Assembly (NCBI RefSeq): GCF_014860165.1
Contig: NZ_JACZKG010000032.1
Location: forward strand, 59,294-123,293
Length of the DNA: 64,000 nt
Source of the DNA: Devosia sp.
GTDB lineage: Bacteria; Pseudomonadota; Alphaproteobacteria; Rhizobiales; Devosiaceae
Direction of reading: 5' to 3'
Shown here: positions 48,659 to 60,171 of the stretch, piece after piece
How the letters are laid out: each line of letters begins with the position of its first letter
Position numbering within the stretch: position 1 is the stretch's first letter
The notes under the pieces: model-generated
Database searches by the model: none
What the model was told of the DNA's origin: nothing
Seen by the model: the letters and a program-made list of their open reading frames with translations, nothing else
Position numbers and translations under genes: made by a program

Positions 48659-50077
48659 ATGTCCCAGGTCGTTACCCGTTTCGCCCCCTCGCCCACCGGC
48701 TACCTGCATATCGGTGGCGCCCGCACGGCGCTCTTCAGTTGGGCCTATGCCCGCAACAAGGGCGGCAAGATGCTGCTGCGCATCGAGGACACCGACCGCG
48801 AACGCTCGACCGAAGCCGCCGTGGTGGCGCTGGTCGACGGGCTCAAATGGCTGGGTCTCGACTGGGAGGGCGAGCCGATCAGCCAGTTCGGCCGCGCAGC
48901 GCGCCACGCCGAAGTGGCCCATGAACTGGTGAAGATGGGCCACGCCTATTACTGCTATTGCTCGCCCGCCGAGCTCGACCAGATGCGCGAGGAGGCCCGC
49001 GCCGCCGGCAAGCCGCCGCGCTACAACGGCTATTGGCGCGACCGCGACCAGAGCGAGGCGCCTGAAGGCGTCGCGCCGGTGATCCGCATCAAGGCACCGC
49101 TGGCCGGCGACATCGTCGTGGATGACCACGTGCAGGGCAAGGTCGTGTTCAAGGCCGAGAACCTGGATGATTTCATCATCCTGCGCTCCGACGGCACCCC
49201 GACCTACATGCATGCCGTGGTTGTTGATGACCACGACATGGGCGTGACCCACATCATCCGGGGCGACGACCACCTGACCAATGCGGCCCGCCAGATCGTC
49301 ATCTACAACGCCATGGGCTGGACCGTGCCGGAAATGGCCCATATTCCGCTGATCCATGGCCCCGACGGTGCCAAGCTCAGCAAGCGCCATGGCGCCCTCG
49401 GCGTCGAGGCCTACCGCCAGATGGGCTACCTGCCCGAGGCCCTGCGCAATTATCTCGCCCGCCTCGGCTGGAGCCATGGCGATGACGAGATCTTCTCGAC
49501 CGAGCAGATGATCGAATGGTTCAGCCTCGACGGCCTCAACAAGGGGGCCGCGCGCTTCGACTTCGTGAAGCTGGAAAACATCAACGGCCACTATATCCGC
49601 GAAGCCTCACCGGCCTATCTCTACCAGGTGATGCTCGATACGGCCTCCGAAGTGGGTCGCCACATCGATGTCGATGGCCTCTCGTCCAACAAGGACACCG
49701 TGCTCTCGGCCCTGCCCGAGCTGCAGCCGCGCGCCAAGACCGTGCTCGAGCTGATCGACCTGGCGCAGTTCATCTATGCCTCACGCCCGCTCGCGATCGA
49801 TGCGGCGGCCTCGGCCCTGCTCACATCAGATACGCGCGCCGTGCTCAAGGACATGGCCGGGACGCTGCGCGGCCTCAACGACTGGTCGGTACCATCTATC
49901 GATGCGGCCATGCGGGCCCTGGCAGAAGCCAAGGGTCTCAAGCTCGGCAAGCTGGCCCAGCCCTTGCGCGCCGCGCTCACCGGGCGCACCGTTTCTCCGG
50001 GCATTTTCGAGGTCATGGTGTTGATCGGGAGGGACGAGAGTATGGCCCGCCTTGAGGACCAAATCGGCGCTGTCTAG
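48659..50077 (+). CDS. gltX: Glutamyl-tRNA synthetase
   Basis: A 472-residue class I aminoacyl-tRNA synthetase. The HIGH motif is in [19 protein letters not shown], followed by [12 protein letters not shown]; the KMSKS-like motif is [12 protein letters not shown]. Alphaproteobacteria often carry a second GltX specialised for tRNA-Gln; which of the two this is cannot be decided here. The frame is open upstream within the comEC start region, but [14 protein letters not shown] at 48659 is the family N-terminus. gltA follows. Confidence 0.95.
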   Translation: MSQVVTRFAPSPTGYLHIGGARTALFSWAYARNKGGKMLLRIEDTDRERSTEAAVVALVDGLKWLGLDWEGEPISQFGRAARHAEVAHELVKMGHAYYCYCSPAELDQMREEARAAGKPPRYNGYWRDRDQSEAPEGVAPVIRIKAPLAGDIVVDDHVQGKVVFKAENLDDFIILRSDGTPTYMHAVVVDDHDMGVTHIIRGDDHLTNAARQIVIYNAMGWTVPEMAHIPLIHGPDGAKLSKRHGALGVEAYRQMGYLPEALRNYLARLGWSHGDDEIFSTEQMIEWFSLDGLNKGAARFDFVKLENINGHYIREASPAYLYQVMLDTASEVGRHIDVDGLSSNKDTVLSALPELQPRAKTVLELIDLAQFIYASRPLAIDAAASALLTSDTRAVLKDMAGTLRGLNDWSVPSIDAAMRALAEAKGLKLGKLAQPLRAALTGRTVSPGIFEVMVLIGRDESMARLEDQIGAV

Positions 50078-50088
50078 TGCTAATCGGA

Positions 50089-50107
50089 GGGTAAGCCTTG
50101 CTTACCC
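50089..50107. other. Hairpin after gltX
   Basis: GGGTAAG (50089-50095) and CTTACCC (50101-50107) pair, with an additional C-G pair possible inside the CCTTG loop. It lies 12 bases after the gltX stop. No T-run follows, so it may be a weak 3' end or part of the gltA leader; the rest of 50108-50224 holds the gltA promoter region and a GGAG ribosome site before 50225. Confidence 0.4.
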
Positions 50108-50224
50108 ATCGGTTGCGTCACCGGGGCAAAAACTGATACCCCTGCAAAGCAGCCATGACTGCCCAGTTTACGGCTTCGAGCGACCGGAACAATTGCGGAC
50201 GCGGAGGCCTTCGAGGAGAGCTCA

Positions 50225-51514
50225 ATGACCGACAAAGTCGCTAAACTCGTCATCGGGGACCAGACCCACGAATTTCCGGTTCTGTCCGGCTCGGTGGGTC
50301 CGGATGTGATCGATATTCGATCGCTCTACGCCAAGACCGGCATGTTCACCTACGATCCTGGCTTCACTTCGACGGCAGCATGCGACAGCGCCATCACCTA
50401 TATCGACGGCGATAAAGGGCAGTTGCTCTACCGCGGCTACCCCATCGAGCAGCTTTCCGAAAAGAGCAGCTATATCGAGGTTTGCTACCTGCTGCTTTAT
50501 GGCGAACTGCCCAGCAAGGCGCAGCTTGAGGAGTTCAGCGAACTCGTCACGCGCCACACCATGGTGCATGAGCAGATGCACTATTTCTATCGGGGCTTCC
50601 GCCGCGACGCGCATCCGATGGCCATCATGACCGGTGTTGTGGGCGCTATGGCCGCGTTCTACCATGACTCCACCGACATTTCCGATCCGCGGCAGCGTGA
50701 GATCGCCTCGATCCGCATGATCGCCAAGATGCCGACCATAGCGGCCATGGCCTACAAGTATTCGGTGGGGCAACCCTTCGTATACCCGCGCAACGATCTC
50801 GATTACGCCTCCAACTTCCTGCACATGTGTTTCTCGGTTCCCGCCGAGCCGTTCGTGATCAACCCGACCATTGCCAAGGCGATGGACCTGATCTTCACCC
50901 TGCATGCCGATCACGAGCAGAACGCCTCGACATCGACGGTTCGCCTGGCCGGCTCGTCCGACGCCAATCCGTTCGCCTGCATCGCGGCCGGCGTCGCCTG
51001 CCTCTGGGGCCCCGCTCACGGCGGCGCCAACGAGGCGGCGCTGAACATGCTCAAGGAAATCGGCACCGTCGACCGCATTCCCGAATTCATCGCCCGCGCC
51101 AAGGACAAGTCCGACAACTTCAAGCTGATGGGCTTCGGCCACCGCGTGTACAAGAACTTCGATCCGCGCGCGACCGTGATGCAGAAGACCGCCAAGGAAG
51201 TGCTCGATCTGCTGGGCGTGCACAACAACCCGACGCTGCAGGTGGCCCAGGAGCTCGAGAAGATCGCGCTTGAGGATCCCTACTTCATCGACCGCAAGCT
51301 CTATCCCAATGTCGATTTCTATTCGGGCATCATCCTCGAGGCGATCGGCTTCCCGACCTCGATGTTCACCGTGCTGTTCTCGGTCGCGCGTACCGTTGGC
51401 TGGATCAGCCAGTGGAAGGAAATGATTGCCGATCCGCAGAAGAAGATCGGTCGCCCGCGCCAGCTCTATGACGGAGCCCCGGCCCGCGACTATTCCGCGC
51501 TCGGCGCCCGCTGA
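50225..51514 (+). CDS. gltA: Citrate synthase
   Basis: A 429-residue type II (hexameric-type) citrate synthase joining acetyl-CoA and oxaloacetate. Seen are [17 protein letters not shown], the active-site [18 protein letters not shown], the [16 protein letters not shown] block with its catalytic histidine, [15 protein letters not shown] and [17 protein letters not shown] sequence precedes the ATG. Its end overlaps the converging lpxB gene by 25 bases. Confidence 0.97.
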   Translation: MTDKVAKLVIGDQTHEFPVLSGSVGPDVIDIRSLYAKTGMFTYDPGFTSTAACDSAITYIDGDKGQLLYRGYPIEQLSEKSSYIEVCYLLLYGELPSKAQLEEFSELVTRHTMVHEQMHYFYRGFRRDAHPMAIMTGVVGAMAAFYHDSTDISDPRQREIASIRMIAKMPTIAAMAYKYSVGQPFVYPRNDLDYASNFLHMCFSVPAEPFVINPTIAKAMDLIFTLHADHEQNASTSTVRLAGSSDANPFACIAAGVACLWGPAHGGANEAALNMLKEIGTVDRIPEFIARAKDKSDNFKLMGFGHRVYKNFDPRATVMQKTAKEVLDLLGVHNNPTLQVAQELEKIALEDPYFIDRKLYPNVDFYSGIILEAIGFPTSMFTVLFSVARTVGWISQWKEMIADPQKKIGRPRQLYDGAPARDYSALGAR

Positions 51515-52656
51515 TCCCAATGGGCGAGGACCCGGTCCGCCGGGTCCTGCCGCGGGAAGTCGGCTTCTCCGGCTTCCATCAGGAGTGCAAGCTCGCCAAA
51601 GGCCTCGATCTGCTCCTGGCGGGCTTTTTTGTTGTCCAGCAGCGGGCGGACCACTTTGATAATGGCCTCGGCGTCCGCAGCATCCTGTACGCGTTCCGGC
51701 ACGGCCGGACGGTCCAGGATGCGGTTGGGCAGCGATATCGGCGGCCGGCCATGCTTGGTATAGATGCGCGCCTGATGCGGGTCGAGCACGTAGGTCACCA
51801 CCATCGGCACCCGTGCCAAAGCTAGCTCAAGCGTCACCGTTCCCGAGACGGCCAGCGCCAATACAGCCGTTCGGTAGATGTCGGAACGTGCTGCACGATC
51901 GGACACGATGGTTACGGGTACCGGCCAATCCGCGACTTCGCGAGTCAGGCGCTCATGCAAAGCGGGAAGCGTGGGGATGACAATGCCGTCCAGTGCCGGA
52001 TGCGCACCGACCTCTGCGACGATCTCCCGGAACATTGGCAGATGCCGTCGCAACTCGCCGTCCCGGCTGCCCGGCAGCAGCACCAGCGGGCCGCGTTCGA
52101 CAACATCGCGAACCAGCCGCTCTCCCAGCGCGGGATGGCCGACATAGCAAGTGGGCGGACCGCCCAGGCGCTGCATGACGGCAGGTTCGAACGGCAGCAC
52201 CGCCAACACCTCTTCGAACAACGGCGTGAGCTTGGCGGCGCGTTCCGGTGCCCTCGCCCACACTGACGGTGCGACATAGAGGATCAGCTTGCCAGCGAAG
52301 CCAAGCGCCTTGAGGCGCCGCGCCAGCAGCTTGGAGAAATCCTGGGAATCGACCAGGACGACGATGTCAGGCCTGGATTTGGTGATGGCTCTGGCTGTCT
52401 GCTCGATGCGCCACAACAGCAGCGGCAGCCGCAGGATCACGTCGCTGACGCCCATCACTGCCAGGTCGCTCATGGGATAAAGCGAGCGCATTCCCTGCGC
52501 TTCGAGCTCATGACCGCCGACACCGCTGAGGTCGAGCGGCACCAGGCGCTTCAACCGACTGACAAGGTCGCCCGCGATGCGGTCCCCCGAGGGTTCGCCG
52601 GCCAGAATGAACAGCCTGAGGCGCTCACCGCCTGTGGCATTGGCCGGCGCGGTCAT
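51490..52656 (-). CDS. lpxB: Lipid-A-disaccharide synthase
   Basis: A 388-residue GT-B glycosyltransferase (family GT19) that joins UDP-2,3-diacylglucosamine and lipid X. It has [18 protein letters not shown] near the N-terminus, [31 protein letters not shown] and [18 protein letters not shown]. The lpxA stop TAG abuts its ATG, with no lpxI gene between. The C-terminal eight codons overlap the 3' end of gltA on the other strand. Confidence 0.95.
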   Translation of the reverse strand: MTAPANATGGERLRLFILAGEPSGDRIAGDLVSRLKRLVPLDLSGVGGHELEAQGMRSLYPMSDLAVMGVSDVILRLPLLLWRIEQTARAITKSRPDIVVLVDSQDFSKLLARRLKALGFAGKLILYVAPSVWARAPERAAKLTPLFEEVLAVLPFEPAVMQRLGGPPTCYVGHPALGERLVRDVVERGPLVLLPGSRDGELRRHLPMFREIVAEVGAHPALDGIVIPTLPALHERLTREVADWPVPVTIVSDRAARSDIYRTAVLALAVSGTVTLELALARVPMVVTYVLDPHQARIYTKHGRPPISLPNRILDRPAVPERVQDAADAEAIIKVVRPLLDNKKARQEQIEAFGELALLMEAGEADFPRQDPADRVLAHWDQRAPSAE

Positions 52657-53466
52657 CTAGTCGGCGTCATGGCCGTTGCGCGGCATCAGGATCGGCCGAT
52701 CCGAGGCGGCGGCAATGAAGCTGACGACGTCCTGCACCAGAGGGTCATTCTTGAACAGTTCGGCCGCGTCCTCGACACGCTCGCGCAGGGTGCCCTCGCT
52801 GGCAAAGATCAGCCGATAGGCCGCGCGCAGGCGGTGAATGGCCTCGCGGTCGAACTTCCGGCGCTTGAGACCCACCAGGTTGAGCCCGGTCAGGGAGGCG
52901 CGATTACCCACCGCCATGCCATAGGGAATGATATCGCCATCCACCATCGATGCCGCCCCGATAAAGGCATGCGCACCGACCCGCGTGAACTGGTGCACCA
53001 CGCACATGCCACCGAAAATGACGTTGTCGCCGACATGGCAATGGCCGGCAATGCCGACATAATTGGCCATGACGACCTTGTTGCCGATGATCGCATCATG
53101 CGCCACATGGGCTCCGGCCATGATCAGGCAGTCATTGCCGATCTTGGTCAGCATGCCGCCACCTTCGGTGCCCGGATTGATGGTGACCGACTCCCTGATA
53201 GTGCAGCGCTCGCCGATGACCAGCCGTGACGCCTCACCGTGATACTTGAGGTCCTGCGGTCGGTGGCCGATCGAGGCGAAGGGGTAGATCTTGGAACCGG
53301 CGCCGATCTCTGTATGTCCGTCGATCGAGACATGCGAGATCAGTTCGACATTATCGTGCAGCACGACATTGTCGCCGACGATACAGTAAGGGCCAATCTG
53401 CACGCCTTTGCCCAGCCGGGCCAGCGAGCCGACGATCGCGGTCGGGTGAATGACCGCGTCGCTCAC
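52657..53466 (-). CDS. lpxA: UDP-N-acetylglucosamine acyltransferase
   Basis: A 269-residue trimeric left-handed beta-helix enzyme, first step of lipid A synthesis. Many hexapeptide repeats lie between about 7 and 190, with the catalytic histidine in [14 protein letters not shown] and a [16 protein letters not shown] segment; the C-terminal alpha-helical region is [20 protein letters not shown]. The start overlaps the fabZ stop by four bases. Confidence 0.96.
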   Translation of the reverse strand: MSDAVIHPTAIVGSLARLGKGVQIGPYCIVGDNVVLHDNVELISHVSIDGHTEIGAGSKIYPFASIGHRPQDLKYHGEASRLVIGERCTIRESVTINPGTEGGGMLTKIGNDCLIMAGAHVAHDAIIGNKVVMANYVGIAGHCHVGDNVIFGGMCVVHQFTRVGAHAFIGAASMVDGDIIPYGMAVGNRASLTGLNLVGLKRRKFDREAIHRLRAAYRLIFASEGTLRERVEDAAELFKNDPLVQDVVSFIAAASDRPILMPRNGHDAD

Positions 53467-53939
53467 GAATTGGCCTCGACGATCATCGCGGTGATCTCGG
53501 CTTCCGCGATGACCGCGCCATCCACCATGGCCTTGGCCTCATAGCGTCCGACATTGCGGCGGCGCTGGATCTTGGCGATGTGAAACTCGATCGTATCGCC
53601 CGGTCCGGCCGGCTTGCGGAACTTCGCCTTGTCGACGCCCAGCATCAGCACAATGTTCTTCTTGCCCGTGCCCGAGTCATGCTTGATGACGATGGCCCCG
53701 GCCGTCTGGGCCATGCCTTCGATGATCAGCACGCCCGGGAAAATCGGGTTTTCCGGGAAGTGGCCCTGGAAGATCGGCTCGTTGAACGTGACGTTCTTGA
53801 TGCCGACTGCACTTTCGTCGCCATCGATTTTGATGATCCTGTCGATCATCAGAAACGGATAGCGGTGCGGCAGACTCCTCAGGATCTCGGCAATGCTCAT
53901 CGCTCCGAGTTCTGTGGTCGCTGGTGCGCTGTCGGTCAT
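53463..53939 (-). CDS. fabZ: 3-hydroxyacyl-ACP dehydratase
   Basis: A 158-residue hotdog-fold dehydratase of fatty acid synthesis. It shows [13 protein letters not shown], then the active-site block [20 protein letters not shown] with catalytic His and Glu. Placement between lpxD and lpxA is normal, since both pathways draw on 3-hydroxyacyl-ACP. It overlaps each neighbour by four bases. Confidence 0.96.
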   Translation of the reverse strand: MTDSAPATTELGAMSIAEILRSLPHRYPFLMIDRIIKIDGDESAVGIKNVTFNEPIFQGHFPENPIFPGVLIIEGMAQTAGAIVIKHDSGTGKKNIVLMLGVDKAKFRKPAGPGDTIEFHIAKIQRRRNVGRYEAKAMVDGAVIAEAEITAMIVEANS

Positions 53940-54964
53940 CCCCGCTTATCCCCCTTGGATAGTTTCCGCATTGCGGCGATTTCTCGCCAGAAGTCTCTTA
54001 TATCCTGCGCCGGCGCCCCAGCAAGTTTGCTGCCCGGCGGCCAGTTCTTGGTCACGGCGGCGCGGCCATGCACCACCGAGCCGGCCCCGATCGTCAGGTG
54101 GCCGGACGTCCCCACGCCGCCGCCCATCAACACGCCGTCTTCCACAATGGTGGAGCCCGACAGCCCGCTCATCGCAGCGATGAGGCAGGAGCGGCCGATC
54201 TTGCAGTTGTGGCCGATCTGCACAAGATTATCGATCTTGGTGCCTTCACCGATCATGGTGTCACCCAGCGCGCCGCGGTCGACCGTAGAGTTGGCACCAA
54301 TCTCCACGCGGTCCTGGATCAGCACCCGGCCAAGCTGCGGCACCTTGCGGTTGGACTGCCCGAAGTCGAGCCAGCCGAAACCCTCGGTGCCGATACGCAC
54401 GCCCGAGTGAATCACCACGTCGTTGCCAATATGAGCGCAATCGATGGTGCAGTTGGCGGCAATGATGCAGTTGCGGCCAATGGTGACGCCCGCCCCGATG
54501 ACGGTATTGGCGCCGATAATGGTGCCGCGTCCGATCTCGACGCCTGGCCCCACCACCACGTTTGATCCGATCGACACGTCACGCTCGAATACTGGCGCGC
54601 CGAGGTCATCCCGGCCCGAAGCAATCACGGAGCGGGTACTGGACGGATAGAGATGGTCGAGAATATCGGCAAACAGCTGGTGCGGCTTGTCGGCCACGAT
54701 GGCGATGGCGTGTGACGGCACAAGGTCCCGCAGTGCCGGCAGCACCACGACGGCCCCGGCTGAGGTCGAGCGCAGTTCTTCGATATAGCTGGTATGGGCA
54801 GCCAGGGCCAGATCGCTGGGACCGGCCAGGTCGAGTTCGGTCACGCCCGAAATCGACAGATTGGCATCGGCCAATCCGGCCAGCATGTCCACGCGTCCCA
54901 GCGCAGTCAGAATGGCGCCGATCGAGTGCGGGCCGGCAAAACGATGAAAACGGGTGTCGACCAT
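53936..54964 (-). CDS. lpxD: UDP-3-O-(3-hydroxymyristoyl)glucosamine N-acyltransferase
   Basis: A 342-residue lipid A enzyme. An N-terminal uridine-binding domain (to about 105) is followed by long hexapeptide-repeat beta-helix ([20 protein letters not shown] and onward) with the catalytic histidine in [11 protein letters not shown], and a C-terminal helix. It begins 74 bases after the bamA stop, with a strong hairpin in that gap. Confidence 0.95.
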   Translation of the reverse strand: MVDTRFHRFAGPHSIGAILTALGRVDMLAGLADANLSISGVTELDLAGPSDLALAAHTSYIEELRSTSAGAVVVLPALRDLVPSHAIAIVADKPHQLFADILDHLYPSSTRSVIASGRDDLGAPVFERDVSIGSNVVVGPGVEIGRGTIIGANTVIGAGVTIGRNCIIAANCTIDCAHIGNDVVIHSGVRIGTEGFGWLDFGQSNRKVPQLGRVLIQDRVEIGANSTVDRGALGDTMIGEGTKIDNLVQIGHNCKIGRSCLIAAMSGLSGSTIVEDGVLMGGGVGTSGHLTIGAGSVVHGRAAVTKNWPPGSKLAGAPAQDIRDFWREIAAMRKLSKGDKRG

Positions 54965-54982
54965 GAGGTGTCACTTAAAAGA

Positions 54983-55016
54983 ATTGAGCCGCGGTGCTTG
55001 CCGCCCGCGGCTCAAT
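54983..55016 (-). terminator. Hairpin terminator between bamA and lpxD
   Basis: On the minus strand ATTGAGCCGCGG (55016-55005) pairs perfectly with CCGCGGCTCAAT (54994-54983) over a ten-base loop and is followed by TCTTTTAAG. It is 22 bases past the bamA stop and 18 bases before the lpxD start, so it may let only part of the transcription through to the lipid A genes. Confidence 0.75.
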
Positions 55017-55038
55017 GAACTGTTTCATGCCACAACGG

Positions 55039-57159
55039 CTAGAACAAGCTGGACATCGTCAGCTGGAAGACCTGCGTACGGTCCGAGGTCGACTTGTTCA
55101 GCACATGGGCGAAGTCGCCACGCAGCGGGCCGAACGGGCTTTCCCAGATCAGCGAAGCGCCGATCGAGGTGCGCCATGGCACATCGACGCTGCCGGGATC
55201 AACGGTATTGCCATTCAGGCGCGGCACATTCACGCCGTCCATCCAGGCCGCGTCGGCCCAGACTGCGCCGCTCAGGCCATAGTTCTCCGGCACGCCGGGC
55301 AGCGGGAACTGCACTTCGGCCGAGACGCCCGCATAAGCTACCGCACCGAGATACTCGCCGTTCTGGATACGCGGGCCGATGCCACGACCCTCGAAGCCAC
55401 GGATCAGCTGCGAGCCGCCGATGAAGGATTCCACGGAGTGGACGCCATTGCCGCTCAGATCGTTGATGATACCGGCCTGGCCACGCAGGCTGGCGATGAT
55501 GCCGCTATCCTCGACGACGGGAATGAAGTAGCGCGCCTTGGCTTCGGAGCGGATCAGGTTGTGATCCCAGCCGATATACTGCTGCGTGAACGTCGCCAGC
55601 ATGCCTTCGGTCGGCTTCTTGTTGTCGTCGAGCGTGTTGTAGCTCAGCGTGTAGCCCACGAAGCCCTTGTAGAACTCCTGGCCATTGGCAACGAGCAGCG
55701 AGTCATCGGGGTTCTTGTCGACGATGACCTTGCGCTCCATGCCCGCAAACACAGTGCCAGACAGGTCGCTGGTCAGCGGGATGCCAACGCGGAACTGCCC
55801 GCCAGTGGCTTCCGAACCATAGAAGCTGGACGCCGATTCATCGCTGATGCGGTGATAGACATCCACACCCGCAGAAACCTTCAGGCCCATGAAGCGCGGC
55901 TCGGTGAACGAGAAGTCGAAGGTACGGCCAGACTGCGACGCGCCGATGGCGGCACGCAGATACTGGCCGCGGCCCAGGAAGTTCCGCTCGGTCAGCGACA
56001 CTTCACCCAGGATGCCGTCGACGGTCGAATAACCGGCCGTGGCGCCATATTCGCCGGTTGAAGTTTCGGTCACCGCGACATTGAGGACAACCTTGTCGGG
56101 TGCCGAGCCCGGACCGGTCGTAACCTCGACTGCCGAGAAGAAGCCCAGCGCTTCGATATTCTCGCGGCCACGAACCACCAGTGCACGATTGAAGGGGTCG
56201 CCTTCACCGAACTCCAGCTCACGACGGATCACGAAGTCGCGGGTCTTGGTATTGCCCGTGATGTTGATGCGTTCGACATAGAGGCGAGCGCCCTCATCCA
56301 CCAGGTAGGTAACGTTGAAGGTACCGTTGGCAACGTCACGGTCAAGACGAGCGCGGACGTCGACGAAGGAATAGCCCTGGACGGTGGCTTCGTAGGCCAT
56401 GTCCTCGATGGACTGCTGCAGGTCATTGGCCGAATAGGCACTGCCCTGCCCGGTCTGTACCGTGCCCTTGAGGGCATTGGTGTCGAGGCCGGAAATGCTG
56501 GTTTCGATGCCGACGTTGGAGAATTCGTACTTCTGGCCTTCATTGATGGTGAAGTTGATGAAGTAGGCATTCTTGCTGGCATCATATTCGCCCACCGACG
56601 TCACCTGGACATCCGGGTAACCGCGGTTGGCATAGAAGAGCCGGATGCGCTCGCGGTCGACGGCAAGCTTCTGCTCGTCATAGCTGTCATCCTTGAAGAG
56701 CCAGCTCAGGATGCCGGTCTCCTTGGTGAGCAGGTTGCTCTTGAGGCTGTTGGCGCCGAAGCTGTTATTGCCGGTGAAGTTGATCGCGGCGATGCCCGCG
56801 CGATTGCCTTCATTGACATTGAAGATGACGCGGACGCGGCCATCGGTGGTCGCCTCAGTGCGTGCCGTCACGGAGACGGACAGGAACCCGTCGCGATCAT
56901 AGGCCTGGCGGATGCTCTCGATATCCGCGGCCAATCGCTGCTGGGTGAAAATACCTGAGGCCGAGACGTCGACCATGGCGAGAAGCTGACTGTCGGAAAA
57001 ACGCCGGTTGCCCTCGAAGAGCACCGAGCCAACCAATTGTTCCTGAGCCTGAGCAGTCACAGCGCCAAGAAGCGGAACGCTGGGCCCGGCGAGCGGAGCG
57101 GCACCCAGTATCGCAAGCGCCAGGAGGGCGCCGCGCATCAGCTTGGTGGGATGGATCAT
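55039..57159 (-). CDS. bamA: Outer membrane protein assembly factor BamA
   Basis: A 706-residue outer-membrane insertase. A signal peptide ends near ...AVTAQAQ (about residue 38), then POTRA repeats (starting LVGSVLFEGNRRFSD, also AAINFTGNNSFGANSLKS and VERINITGNTKTRDFVIRR) and a C-terminal barrel ending in a phenylalanine (MSSLF), the BAM recognition signal. SFIGGSQLIRGFEGRGIGPR matches the conserved (V/I)RGF lid-lock motif. The ATG at 57159 has AGAAGG upstream and is preferred to one at 57228. It is shorter than E. coli BamA (810). Confidence 0.95.
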   Translation of the reverse strand: MIHPTKLMRGALLALAILGAAPLAGPSVPLLGAVTAQAQEQLVGSVLFEGNRRFSDSQLLAMVDVSASGIFTQQRLAADIESIRQAYDRDGFLSVSVTARTEATTDGRVRVIFNVNEGNRAGIAAINFTGNNSFGANSLKSNLLTKETGILSWLFKDDSYDEQKLAVDRERIRLFYANRGYPDVQVTSVGEYDASKNAYFINFTINEGQKYEFSNVGIETSISGLDTNALKGTVQTGQGSAYSANDLQQSIEDMAYEATVQGYSFVDVRARLDRDVANGTFNVTYLVDEGARLYVERINITGNTKTRDFVIRRELEFGEGDPFNRALVVRGRENIEALGFFSAVEVTTGPGSAPDKVVLNVAVTETSTGEYGATAGYSTVDGILGEVSLTERNFLGRGQYLRAAIGASQSGRTFDFSFTEPRFMGLKVSAGVDVYHRISDESASSFYGSEATGGQFRVGIPLTSDLSGTVFAGMERKVIVDKNPDDSLLVANGQEFYKGFVGYTLSYNTLDDNKKPTEGMLATFTQQYIGWDHNLIRSEAKARYFIPVVEDSGIIASLRGQAGIINDLSGNGVHSVESFIGGSQLIRGFEGRGIGPRIQNGEYLGAVAYAGVSAEVQFPLPGVPENYGLSGAVWADAAWMDGVNVPRLNGNTVDPGSVDVPWRTSIGASLIWESPFGPLRGDFAHVLNKSTSDRTQVFQLTMSSLF

Positions 57160-57343
57160 ATTATTATTGCCTTCTGCGACCAGGCCCGGAGAATCGCCAT
57201 GCACAGCGCTCCCCCAAGCTAACTCCATTGCACCGTTTTACCGTCTTTTTAACCAAGGACAAGGCGGAAGCCTCGACGTCCTTAGCAAATGATTGGTGCA
57301 CTTGTATTCCTGCAACACCTTGCAAACCAAGGTTAACCAGAGG

Positions 57344-58480
57344 CTAACGCAGGATTCCGAAATAGGCGAACAGTGTGTCGTTGAACAACGTGAACACCAT
57401 GAGCGCAAGAACCAGGGCGAATCCGAACCGGAAACCCATCTCCTGCACTCTGATGCTCAGCGGACGCCCCCTGACAGCTTCAACCAGATAGTACAATAGA
57501 TGGCCGCCGTCGAGCATCGGAACCGGTAAAAGGTTGAAAATACCGATATTTAGCGAGAGCAGTGCGGTCAGGTTGATCAGCGCGACGATTCCCAGCGTCG
57601 CCACCTCTCCCGATACCCGGGCGACCTTGACCGGCCCGCCCAATTGCTCGACATCGCCGCGTCCCACGAAGAAATCGCCAAGAAACGCCGCCGTCCGCTG
57701 GATGATGAAGCGGATCTCCTCGACCGTCATGCCGATCGCTTCGACCGGTCCCGGTCGATAGAGCGTCACGTCGGTTTCATCGACGTCGCGGCTCACGCCG
57801 ATTCGACCGATGCGCTGACTATTGCCGAAGCGATCCTCGATTTCGACGGCCTCGGGGACCAGCACCACCGTCTCGGTTGCGCTGCCGCGGTCGAGCTCGA
57901 TCGTGACCGGCCGCGCCGGGCTTGTTGCCACGAGTCGCTGAAAGTCCTCAAAGCCCCGCACTGCATAGCCATCGACAGAGACGATGGTGTCGCCCGGCTC
58001 CAGGCCGGCAGCTTCCGCAACCGATCCCGCAATGACTTCCCCGACGACCGGCGGAATGGTGTAGCGCCCATAGCCCAGCAGCAGCGCATAGAGGATGAGG
58101 AAGGTCAGGATCACATTGGCCAGCGGCCCGGCCGCCACCACGGCTATGCGCTGCCAGACATTCTTGTTGGCGAACAGGAGCGGCGCCAGCGCCGGATCTA
58201 CCTTGCTCAGTGCCTCCGGATCAGGAACACTAGCGGCATTCATGTCGCCGGTGAAGCGCACATAGCCGCCCAGCGGAATCGCCGAAATCTTCCAGCGCGT
58301 GCCGTGTCGGTCGGTTCGTCCGACCAGTTCCTTGCCAAAACCGATGGAGAAGGCATCGATCGCCACGCCGTTCCATCGCGCCACCAGGTAGTGGCCCATT
58401 TCGTGCACGAAGACGATGACTGTCAGGACAGCCAGGAACGGCACCACATAGGACAGGAGCCAATAGAGAAAATCGAACAT
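57344..58480 (-). CDS. rseP: RIP zinc metalloprotease RseP
   Basis: A 378-residue intramembrane site-2 protease. The zinc-binding VHEMGHYLVARW is in the first membrane segment, one PDZ domain lies at about 130-220 (GSVAEAAGLEPGDTIVSVDG), and the third metal ligand region NLLPVPMLDGGHLLYYLVEA is near the C-terminus. E. coli RseP has two PDZ domains and about 450 residues. The frame is open to 58603, but MFDFLYW at 58480 follows AAGGAAG and gives the normal N-terminus. It lies between cdsA and bamA. Confidence 0.94.
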   Translation of the reverse strand: MFDFLYWLLSYVVPFLAVLTVIVFVHEMGHYLVARWNGVAIDAFSIGFGKELVGRTDRHGTRWKISAIPLGGYVRFTGDMNAASVPDPEALSKVDPALAPLLFANKNVWQRIAVVAAGPLANVILTFLILYALLLGYGRYTIPPVVGEVIAGSVAEAAGLEPGDTIVSVDGYAVRGFEDFQRLVATSPARPVTIELDRGSATETVVLVPEAVEIEDRFGNSQRIGRIGVSRDVDETDVTLYRPGPVEAIGMTVEEIRFIIQRTAAFLGDFFVGRGDVEQLGGPVKVARVSGEVATLGIVALINLTALLSLNIGIFNLLPVPMLDGGHLLYYLVEAVRGRPLSIRVQEMGFRFGFALVLALMVFTLFNDTLFAYFGILR

Positions 58481-58523
58481 GGTCTTCCTTGTTGAGCGGG
58501 ATGCGGCGCAGGCGCGCCACGTC

Positions 58524-59380
58524 CTACCAGTAGAGCAGGCCTTCGGCGACCGAGCCGTAGCCGGCATGCAGCGCCCCGACGAGAAGCACCAGCAAGACGC
58601 CAAATGTGAGGCTGTCGAGACGATCCATCAACCCGCCATGCCCCGGAATGATGTCGCCGCTATCCTTGATGCGGAAATGCCGCTTGACCGCGCTCTCCGC
58701 CAGGTCGCCGAGTTGGCCCAGCACGCTGATGGCCGCCGAAAGCGCCAGCCCGATCCACCAGGGCGAGTCGGTCGCCACCACCCACACCAGCAGCCCTGCC
58801 CCGGTTCCCAGCGCCAGGCCGCCCAGCGCCCCCGACCAGGTCTTGGAGGGCGAAATGTCCGGCGCCAGCTTTTCCCCGCCGATCTGCCGGCCGGTGAAAA
58901 ACGCCGCCGAGTCGGTCATCCAGACAACTGTACCCAGATAGACGCCTGCCCACACGCCGGTCAGCGTATCGCCGCGCATGGCCAGGGCCGCGATGATGAT
59001 GGCGCCGTAGATCACAAGGCCCAGGATGCGCCACAACACGCCCTCGCCGCGCATGGCGATCGCAACGAGGCTGGCCAGCGCGATGACAGCCACGGTGCCC
59101 AATGGGCCGAACATCGGATAGACCAGGCCGGACACGGCAACGAGACCGATCAACCCCATGCCGGCAGGCGTAAGCGGAGCGCGGGAGACCATGGTCTCCC
59201 ACTCGCGATAGGCGCCGGCGAACACGGCGCCCACCACCGCCGCAAACACGTAGCCGCCGATATAGAGCGCCGTCGCGGTGAGCGCGATCAGCACCGTGGC
59301 CGAGACCAGGCGCGGACCCAGATCGGCCCAGGTACGGCGGCGACCGGCGGCAGGCTCTGACGCGGGATCGCCCGGATTGC

Positions 59381-59384
<4 letters not shown>
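58524..59384 (-). CDS. cdsA: Phosphatidate cytidylyltransferase
   Basis: A 286-residue multi-span inner-membrane enzyme making CDP-diacylglycerol. The signature in the C-terminal half runs SPSKTWSGALGGLALGTG and ends SAVKRHFRIKDSGDIIPGHGG with LMDRLDS. I place the start at a TTG at 59384 that overlaps the uppS stop (TTGA); a longer frame to 59477 lies inside uppS and looks unlike the family. TTG starts are rare, so the exact start is less sure than the gene. Confidence 0.93.
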
Positions 59385-60142
<758 letters not shown>

Positions 60143-60171
60143 CTACGCCCTCCTGGCGCAGCTCAGCCGAC

